This document shows, in pieces, positions 56,238-64,000 of a stretch of 64,000 nt of DNA (positions are counted from its first letter, which is position 1; each line of letters opens with the position of its first letter). Both the position numbers and the translations under genes were made by a program. Source of the DNA: Cadophora sp. MPI-SDFR-AT-0126 (lineage: Eukaryota > Ascomycota > Leotiomycetes > Helotiales > Ploettnerulaceae); contig JAGMVK010000005.1 of the NCBI GenBank assembly GCA_020747065.1, positions 434,001 to 498,000 on the forward strand. Reading direction: 5' to 3'. The notes beneath the pieces were generated by a model. It was given only the letters and a program-made list of their open reading frames with translations. It did no database searches and was not told the origin of the DNA.

Positions 56238-57224
56238 GGCCCCGTTTAGTGGACCGATATAATGTGACGAAGCTTAGCATATCACTATCGCGAGCTTGGA
56301 TATGCAGACATTACATACACGGAAACATCATCAGAGTGTGCGAGGACATGGAGGGGCAAGGCTGGCTTTTCGCATGGTCCGCAATCTACTCTAAGCCACG
56401 CAAAATACAACAAACCATAACTTTTTTCTTTGTTAGGTGGGAGGGATGGAGCATGGATGGCAGGAAATGAAGGCATGATATTGCATTGGGGGTTAGGATT
56501 GGCGTCATCTGGGCTTGCTTGTGTTGGCTTGCTTATCTTTCTTGCTTGCTTGCTTTGCATAACTTCTCGGACCGATCGATCTTTTGATCTGATTCCATAT
56601 TTTGCGTGCAATGCTTGCTCGATTGCTTGGGCCTTTTTCTCTATCTCTTCTTTCTTGTACTGTACGGAGAAAGTGGATGGGGTGGACAGACTTCCTTGCG
56701 GACGCAATGCCATTGGGTCTTGATTTTGATCTTGAGCACTCTCCAATTGCTTGCTGCCTTTAGTGTGCTAATAGAGAAAATGCAAATGAACGAACAAGAA
56801 AAGTCTCTGAAAGCAAAACATAGAGTCATTGTGAGGTAGGTGTGAAATATCTTCATATTCAAGCCAGTTTATCCAAATCTGGCTGCTCAAACCCAAACCC
56901 GAACCCCAAAAACTCCGAATGCTATGCTATATATACATCTATGTGCATTCATACCATCCATATACCCAGCCCATCCAAGCTCATCCATAATATTCATCTT
57001 GTCTCCCATATCTGTCATTACCCTCCAAAATATGTTCCCCAAACCCGCACATTCCCCTTGATGCACATGCCATCATCAAAACATATGCCACGTCCAACAT
57101 CACAGGCATATTGCATCTCCCTCTTAATTTCATAAGAAATCCAAATTGGTATATCCTCCTCTTTCCCCTTTCCCTCTCCCCATTTCAATCACAGTAACTT
57201 CTCTTTCCACTCTTTTCCGTGTGT
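56238..57224. other. 3' flanks of cdc2 and the small membrane-protein gene
   Basis: Convergent spacer with a TGCT-rich tract at 56515-56570 that is likely cdc2 3' UTR. A 153-codon minus-strand frame at 56285-56746 is antisense to it and has no homologous-looking domain. Confidence 0.4.
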
Positions 57225-57389
57225 TTAATCATCAACCAAACTCCTCGAGCTTCCACTCCCGCTACTACTGCTCGAGCCGACACTACCCCGCGCGACGGAT
57301 ACCAGGTGGTAGATGCCGAATGCTATCAGGGCGAGCACGAAGAAGAGGACGATGATTATTATGGCGATTACGTCGTTTTGTTTGACCAT
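57225..57389 (-). CDS. Small single-pass membrane protein, 54 residues
   Basis: The ATG at 57389 in excellent context (GCCAAAATGG) opens 54 codons to TAA. The product has a short polar N-terminus (MVKQND), one strong helix (VIAIIIIVLFFVLALIAFGI, residues 7-26), then YHLVSVARG and a Ser/Gly-rich tail ending SLVDD. An intron-like element in the upstream leader supports transcription. Comparable 50-60 residue membrane proteins are widespread in Pezizomycotina, but I know of no assigned function. Confidence 0.65.
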   Translation of the reverse strand: MVKQNDVIAIIIIVLFFVLALIAFGIYHLVSVARGSVGSSSSSGSGSSRSLVDD

Positions 57390-57543
57390 TTTGGCGGTTT
57401 AAGGGTGGGGTTGGTTTGTGTTTGGGTGATGGGGATAGTTTGGAGGAGGGCGGCGGGGGAGGATGAGGGCCAATCGAGTTTGTAGAGGGAGAATTGGGAT
57501 ATGTTGATGCGATTGATGTTGTGGTGAAGGGGTGATGGTTGGC

Positions 57544-57637
57544 GAGATGAATATGCGGTGATAGATGATGTATATCTGCACCAGCAAATTAGTACAAAGT
57601 CCCTTTCATTCATTCATCACAATGCCAACGTACCTCT
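57544..57637 (-). other. Probable 5' UTR intron of the small membrane-protein gene
   Basis: On the minus strand a GTACGT donor near 57630 follows CTTTTGAGAG; a TACTAATTT branch-like site and a GCAG acceptor near 57575 follow. The true intron is about 60 bp inside the given limits, and it lies upstream of the 54-codon frame. Confidence 0.5.
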
Positions 57638-57639
57638 CA

Positions 57640-59455
57640 AAAGCTAATCCAAGCTCCAAAGTTCTCTATATCTCAATGAAGTCGTGAAGCTAACAATGCC
57701 ACGATGGAATGCCGACGATGCTTTGAAGTCAAGTCCGGAATGCGCTGAATGAAGATAAAATAGAAAAGAGAAAGAAAAAACCCGGCACCTACTTGTTTTA
57801 ACCATCCAATCCAGCCCAGCCCAGCCTTTCGCATTCATTGCCTACCTCTTTGAGTTACTAAAGTGAGGTGGCAGCTGCAGCAGGGAACCTTGAAAGATGT
57901 GGTTGGGAGTGAGTTTTGCTTGCTTTGGCTTGCGCCGGGACTCTGAGTGGTTGGCGGACAGGATTCAGTGGAGCGGACAGGGTTGTCATTGGTGCTGGTG
58001 TGGCGGGATGGCGGGATGGCGGGACAGCGGGAGGCTGGGGAGTGGAGCGGAGTGGAGTGGGGCGTACCTGAACATCACTTTGTCTGGATGTCAACATGAA
58101 TGCAGAGAGAGAGATTGGATTCAAATTTCCAATCGATTACCGACAAGAATTTGAAGAGAGTTGTAAACATCTCAAAATAACAAATATCGCACAAAAGGCC
58201 TTGGCCCAATACCTCAAGCCAAAAACTCGTCTCGCATCTACGCCGTGGCAGCTCGCCAACCAAACCAAACTCACCTCACCAGCCACCTCTTTTACCCCTC
58301 CATGTATCACCTCACCTACTTTCAACACCAGCACCAACCTCTCACCGCCCTGTCCTTTCTATCTTCGTAACCTCACGACTTGCTTTACCAGCACTACATA
58401 CCCTAGATAGCACAACATAACACGGACGTAGCGTAGCGCCGCCGTGCGATTGTTTGTTTCAAGTTTTGTAACACTGCGTTCTGTCAAGTTCGTCCGACTG
58501 TTGTGTTGACTTGATTATGTATCGTGCGTGTCATGCGATGCAGATTTCCTGTCACTGTTGTCCAGAGATGCGTGATGGAATGGAAATAGAAGATTGTGCA
58601 TTGGAGATGATTAATCGATGGTCGGATCTCGATGAATTTCCGTGACGCGGGGAGTATCAACTGAATATGTGTGAAGTGTGAAGAGAGGGAGATGGCCCAA
58701 TTTTGATACTTGTGGGTTTCTGTCCATGAAATACATGTGTGGTGAACTTCATGAGCGCTGTTTGATATGAATTTTTTTGAGATGGATGGGTTTTCTTCTA
58801 ATTCTGGCTGATCCGCAATGAGACTTTAGAAGTGCCATTTTTATACGATGATATGAAAAAGAAATAAAGTGGCACAGGCGAAACAGAGGTCTGGTACATC
58901 TCGCAATCAAGACGACGACTTTACAGTCGTACGAGCTATCTCATGAAGTACAGAAACCTCGGGTGGGAAAGGAAAATAATTGGACCCAAAAGATGCGAGT
59001 GAGGGGTCAAGTAAGGTTACTGCCACTCTCGTCCACATAGATAGAGGTTGTGGTGTTTCACCAGTACTGATTGGATCGTACAGAACGATCGATACTGAAT
59101 ACAGATTTCTACACATCGACCTGGACGAGACAATGTATTAGGCGTGATATTGGTGGAGAACAGGGTGTGATGTGAGAAGCCAAATGGAGGACAAGGTAAA
59201 AAAAACTTAGCAGAGATACGGGAAGTCGTTCAAATACCATGAGTGGTCAAAATTAAGGCCCCTTTGTGTAAACGTCGTTGGTCTATGTCTGCCAACCTTC
59301 TATATCCCTCAATCGGTAACTCCATAGCGCAATGTGCGGACATGTATCTGAGTGTCCACCCGTAATCAACTTCCACACACCACATCCAATTCCCCAATCT
59401 CTCCTCCCCTCGCCCTTAATCCAATCTCCCCGATCCCTTCCCTACTCAAAATCCT
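57640..59455. other. Intergenic region
   Basis: 1.8 kb covering the small gene's promoter and the riboflavin kinase 3' flank. It contains a short G-rich tandem (TGGCGGGA three times near 58001-58024, then GGAGTGGAGC-like repeats). Frames such as 58096-58410 lack motifs. Confidence 0.4.
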
Positions 59456-60232
59456 CTACTCTTCCTCGCCCCAAAGCCACTTTCCCTCCACCACCGCCTT
59501 CCACCCCTCCCTGTCAAGACTCCGTCCCGCAACCTCAATATCCATCTTAATATCACCCACCAGCGCCTCCAAACTCACATAATCCAGTTCCTTTCTAATA
59601 AACCCCAACAGCACAAGCCTCATCTCGCAGCCATAGAAATCCGCTTCGAACTTATGCATGACATGGACCTCCGCGCTGCGCACAGTGTTTTTGTAGAACG
59701 GGTTGAACCCGATTGACATCACCATGGGGTAGAGGCGCCAGCCTTTGGCGAGTGCGGAGGCTGGGGGTGAGAGCGTTGGGATGGAGATTTTGAGGGCGGT
59801 GGTGAAGGTTGTGGAAGGTTGTGCTTCGGTGGATTGCGATGGGGAGGAGAAGGAGGGGTGAGAGGGAGGGAGGAGGAGAGATGCCCAGCCGAAGTAGACG
59901 CCGGATTCTGCGTCGTTGATCCAGGGGGTGGTGTCGACGGGGATGTTGGCAGTGGGGATACCGAGCTATGGGGTAAATATCAGTTAGCTGTTTTGGTGCT
60001 GCTAAGACGAAGAGACTCGAAGTGTTGCTATGGGAGAAAAGAAGGGATAGAGTATAAATTGAGAAGCAGAAGCAGAGAGACACACCTCCTTCGATCCCCT
60101 ACCAAATCCGCTGACGACCTTCCCACTCATGCGCAGCGGAAACGGTGGCTCAGGCCCAGCATCAGGCCCTATGATTTCTGGACGTGATGCTCTGCCATCT
60201 GCTTTGGGAGCTTCTTCATTCTTATCCGCCAT
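59456..60232 (-). CDS. fmn1: Riboflavin kinase Fmn1
   Basis: Two exons (60232-60086, 59965-59456) give 218 residues. After a 25-residue acidic leader come [20 protein letters not shown] / [11 protein letters not shown], the nucleotide-binding loop with the diagnostic PTAN motif. GVYFGWA, then [21 protein letters not shown] (catalytic region) and [20 protein letters not shown] complete the riboflavin kinase beta-barrel. The enzyme converts riboflavin and ATP to FMN in the cytosol. There is no FAD synthetase part, as expected for a eukaryotic monofunctional enzyme. The 120-bp intron sits in the same place as the PTAN-proximal intron of other ascomycetes, which is inference. Confidence 0.93.
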
Positions 60233-61490
60233 GTTGCCTTGCTGCTATAAGCCTCGAATCTCAGCTGCGATTTAGCGTTCAATGTTGATTAACCAAACAC
60301 TCGAGCTGTGTTGACGTTGAATGAGGGGTCGAAATAGGATAGGGCACCTCGAGGACTATTGAGGAAATCGTAGAATGGGGGAGAATATATCGAGAGCGTG
60401 GATGCGAATCGATCGGATGAGTGCTGAAGAGGCTGGAAAATAGTGGTGAAGTAAACGAAAGTGGGTAGTGAGTGAGTGAGTAAATGAAAGATGCAATCGA
60501 TGCAAGGCTGTTGTTTATCAGCAGCGGGGTCAAAATCCAGCCGATCTCCGGCCTCGCATTGCCCCTCATTTCTCTTGGCCTGGGCAAGGCTGACTCTTGA
60601 GGGCGGATGAGAGGTGCCGATTTTGACAGTGCACTCAATTCAAAAAGGGCTATTGTTTATATGTGAATAAACCACTTTCTAATATGTTAAATGCTATTAC
60701 ATGCCCTAATATTGTATATACATAATATATTAGAAGTCAAAGTAATTGTAAAGAGCGTCAATCAACAAATAATCAGGTCTTTATCGACAGGAAGTGCTTG
60801 AACAGTGCGCACGTTCCAAAAATCGGCAACTCACATCCGCCCCTGAGAGGCTGACTCTGCTTGATGTCTCCTCTGTTGCTATGTAGAATAAGATACTTTG
60901 TCAGGTTTTTTTTTGTCTTACTACCTTTCGAGCACCCTGATATCATTCCCTACTCGCAATAGTATCACCAAGCAATGACAGATAATCAACAAATTGGCAT
61001 GAGAAAATATACGTCGTATTTCACCTCCCCATCTCCCCAAGGACAGCTAATCTACCAGTCAAATATCCACACCAGGTATACGATATACACAATGCGAGGC
61101 CCCCCCCTGTTTCTGCCACACTCCATTCTACCTCTCCCGCTCTCTCCTCTAAGGTATCCCATCCATCCCTCTCCCAACCCCTTCCCACCAGGCAATATGC
61201 CATCGAAGCCGAGAGAAAACAAATCCAAAAAGAGGAATAAGGCAAGATCCAGAACGCCACCCAAAGCTCGCTCATAGCAGAGCGTCCTGTAATACCCATG
61301 CATTTCCCCTTCCTTTCCCTGGCCTGATACGCGAATTACCCATGAACCACGCAATTTTTGTGGATAATCCATACATCCATCCATCTTTTGGTGCCATCCA
61401 TGCAGGTCTCAAGCCTTGTAAATATGCAGCCATGCCGAAAATCCCAGATGCGCCAATGAAAATTTTGTTGAAGAAAATAGAAGAAACAGG
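60233..61490. other. Intergenic region
   Basis: 1.26 kb: promoter of fmn1 and 3' flank of acuK. It includes an AT-rich block at 60650-60750. A 119-codon frame at 60279-60638 (-) overlaps the fmn1 leader and looks spurious. Confidence 0.45.
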
Positions 61491-63771
61491 TCAGATGCAA
61501 GGAAGAAACTGTACTTGTTAGCGGCAATTTTGGGAACATGGGAAGGAGCAACAACTTACGTTCATAACGATCAACATGGGGATATCAAACACATCTCTTT
61601 TCACCGTCCAGCAATAACTACAATCCAACTTCCCGTCCCGATGGAGGCGCTCGATGCCATGTTCGCCATCGATCTCTCTAACTCTATTTCCCAAGCCTCC
61701 AATGCCGCCGCTGATCTCTCGCCTCGCCTTGATTGCGCTGTCGTCTTTCTGCTCCGGAGATTCAAGGCCATCTTTCGTCTGATACTTGAGCATCTTACAT
61801 CTTGTAGTAACACTACCTCTGCTGTCTCCAAATGCCAATCGCGCAAAGTCCTCGTAGAACTCGATGACGCTGTCGTCGTCGAGCAATTCGGCCAAGAAGA
61901 CAGGTTGAGGTCTACCATCTTTGCCTTGCTGGTCGGCAAGACTGAGTGGCCGCATTCGTGGTGTCGAGAGACCTGCTCGTCCGGTGTTGTTGAGACTTGC
62001 TGGACCTGAAGTATCTGTACTACTCCGGCCAGTATTGATGTTGAGATTTGGCTCATTGCCCAACAGTACATCCTTCTTCCAGCCTGTAAGTAGCGTGAAT
62101 TCCTTGTTGACTGCTGCTACTTCGCCTGTTCGCCGGCATACTAGAGTGGGCGTACAACAGTTCAGCATGAAGTCCTCGTACTCAAAAAGTGTTCTTTGAA
62201 AACACTTCTCCATGAAGATCAAATCCTGTCGGTTCAGCGTCTTCGTGCATGATATAAAGGAGGGACGGATAGAGGCTAGCGACTTGGCAATCCGGAGAGT
62301 CTTGTTCGCAGAAAAGCGTCGTTGAAGGAATGCAGTCAGACTATGAAAGCCAGTGGTGTATGAATAGGGTTCGTGAACTGTGTCATAAATGGAAGAAGGA
62401 TCCCGATTTCGTTTGCCTAAAACAGATGTAGGACCAAACTTGCCAGCGGCAGACTTTGTATCTTGCCTTTTAGCCGGCCGTTGGGCAGCAGAAGATTGGT
62501 GCGAGGTGATATTCGGGGTGTAAGCCGTTGTAGTTGGTGAACTCTCAAATCCCATGCCACTTGCTCCAGGACTTGCGTCTGTACTTGGACTGTGATGACT
62601 CGTTCCAGCACCAATTGCATAGGCATGTGGGAGACCGTGGTTCATTGAAAACATTGTGTTCTGGCGATCGATCCCTGCGTAGTCCTGGAGCATGTCTTGG
62701 CCGTACATTTGAGAAAATGAGCCCATGTTATTACCATACACGCCGCCGTTGAAGTTGACGTCACTCATGCCTTGCGACGAAATCGATCCAGTTGCATCCT
62801 TTGGCGGTGTTTCCGCGGCTCCAGATGACATGTGTCCTAACATACCAAACTCCAACGCACCATAATGATTGCCAAAGTTTAGACCTTCCAAGTCGAAGTT
62901 GAACAATGCCGGATTGCTGGGATCAAATAGCGCTCCACCAAATGCGGCTTGGGCATCCTGGCTAGAAACTTGGGGTACATTCAAGCTTTGCATTGACTGG
63001 CGATTGATTTGATTCTGGAATGTTGGTGACAATGGCGATTGTTGCTGGCTTCCATAAGACAATCTTGACTGTAGAGGAGGCGGCATCTGATTTTGTTGCG
63101 CCGGGAAAACTGGGTATGAAGGTGATGTATCCGCTTGAGAAAAGAAACCTCCGACTCCTGGTGATGTATCGGAAGCAGAGCTAGTGGTATTTAGCACGTT
63201 ATTGCTCCGTGAATTATTGACTTGATTGTAGTTGGGGCCAAGAACAGGTCGTAGAGCTTCGGCAGGTGCATCGTGGAGATACTTTGCCTTCTTCCTGACG
63301 CCATCTTGACAAGCATCTGCCAGGTTTCTTTTGATACATCGTTGACAAGGACGTTCATCGCCTACATCAATCCGTCAGTTCTCATCATAACAGATAGGTG
63401 GATGAAGTTGAGGTTGTGGGCAGGGAGCTAATGCAACATGGCATTTGGGACCAAACATTGTCTTCTATCCGAAGAAAAGCAAACATACCACATGTCAAGT
63501 GGGCTCTCTGACAAGCAAAACATGCTCTCCTTGCTTTCTTCCTCCTCGGTCTCAAAGGGTCCTTTGGATCCAACTTTGGCTTTGTTGTCACCGTCGATCC
63601 CCCCACCTTGCCATTCTCATCAACATCCGGTCTGAATTTCTGCTCGGCCATGTCCGTATTATCGTCGTCCTCCTTGTCTACAACGTCGGGCTCATGATCA
63701 TGATCACTGTAATCATTCTCCGAAGCGCCATCCGAAACCTCAGGGTCATCTATCTCAGTATCTCCCGACAT
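61491..63771 (-). CDS. acuK: Gluconeogenesis activator AcuK/ERT1 (Zn2Cys6, PAS)
   Basis: Three exons (63771-63489, 63361-61560, 61508-61491) give 700 residues. The finger (Cys84, 87, 94, 100, 103, 112; [24 protein letters not shown]) is split by intron 1 after Cys94. [10 protein letters not shown] immediately after the finger is diagnostic of the ERT1/AcuK family. A long Gln/Ser/Pro-rich region follows, then [20 protein letters not shown] and a PAS-like domain ([25 protein letters not shown]). The end is [26 protein letters not shown], with the last five codons on an 18-nt exon. AcuK-type factors activate PEP carboxykinase and fructose-1,6-bisphosphatase genes when cells use acetate, ethanol or amino acids. 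Confidence 0.93.
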
Positions 63772-64000
63772 GCTGCCTTATATTACCCACCTCGGGGCTA
63801 TCTTTGTCGAGGCTAGCTCGTGCCTGCGAAACCACACCTCGTCAATCAATACAATAACAGCCCTGGTCGTTGCCTCGTTCGTCAGAGACCCTTGAAATTA
63901 ACCTTGCCGCAGATGAGTTGTTGCACAAGAAGGATAGGCCCGCACGGAGTGGTGGGTGCCGTAGGCAGTCTGGCGCAACCACAATGCACAATGACCTTGC
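63772..64000. promoter_or_regulatory. Upstream region of acuK
   Basis: The remaining 229 bp contain the acuK leader and proximal promoter. No element recognised. Confidence 0.35.

Noticed and set aside
56285..56746. 153-codon minus-strand frame downstream of cdc2
   Set aside because: It is antisense to the likely cdc2 3' UTR with its TGCT-rich tract. A helix-like KKEEIEKK stretch is present, but there is no conserved domain or splice logic.
58096..58410. 104-codon plus-strand frame
   Set aside because: Thr/Ser/Pro-rich low-complexity translation of a CA/CT-rich leader-like sequence; no start context or family.
60279..60638. 119-codon frame upstream of fmn1
   Set aside because: It overlaps the fmn1 leader on the same strand and has a low-complexity Ser/Pro/Thr composition without motifs.

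Overview
The window is nuclear DNA from a filamentous ascomycete (Pezizomycotina). Genes carry many short introns of about 47-115 bp with GTAAGT-like donors and CTAAC/CTGAC-like branch sites. The content is typical of these moulds: HET-domain and NACHT-WD40 genes, a CFEM-PTH11 type receptor, Zn2Cys6 regulators, a secreted berberine-bridge-like oxidase and an ABCC transporter. The gene set looks most like Leotiomycetes, but that placement is inference. Exon joins were derived by hand from splice signals, reading-frame phase and family conservation; they are not transcript-verified.

Layout. 1-367: 5' part of an OCH1/GT32-like glycosyltransferase (-). 1.7-2.6 kb: dienelactone hydrolase (+). 3.4-4.9 kb: Swf1 palmitoyltransferase (-), divergent from telomere protein Rap1 (+, 5.3-8.0 kb). 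8.2-13.0 kb: eight-exon ABCC transporter (-). 13.5-15.5 kb: flavoprotein (HAL3/PPCDC fold) fused to ankyrin-like repeats (-). 16.6-17.6 kb: uncharacterised protein (-). 19.2-23.4 kb: a divergent pair, a 286-residue protein with a HeLo/SesA-like N-terminal domain and three 26-residue pseudo-repeats (-), and a multi-pass protein with a large ectodomain (+). 24.9-28.5 kb: HET-NACHT-WD40 STAND protein (+). 32.8-37.9 kb: amino-acid transporter (+) convergent with a Zn2Cys6 factor (-). 38.4-40.7 kb and 47.9-49.8 kb: two more HET-domain genes (-). Between them lie a CFEM-domain PTH11-like receptor (-, 41.4-42.9 kb) and a bicovalent-flavin oxidase (+, 45.1-47.0 kb). 50.1-52.3 kb: amidase (-). 53.4-64 kb is a housekeeping block: AlkB-like dioxygenase (-), Cdc2/CDK1 (+), a 54-residue membrane protein (-), riboflavin kinase (-) and the gluconeogenesis regulator AcuK/ERT1 (-).

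The 19-50 kb interval is accessory in character. It holds three HET-domain genes (one STAND), a possible amyloid-signalling cell-death effector, a receptor-like membrane protein and gene-poor spacers containing an unrecognised degenerate repeat (core GTTGCACGTCGCA). This suggests a non-self-recognition (heterokaryon-incompatibility) island between conserved blocks. The strongest candidate for something undescribed is the 19.2-20.2 kb protein. The flavoprotein-ankyrin fusion is second: it has lost two residues known to be essential in HAL3 decarboxylases.
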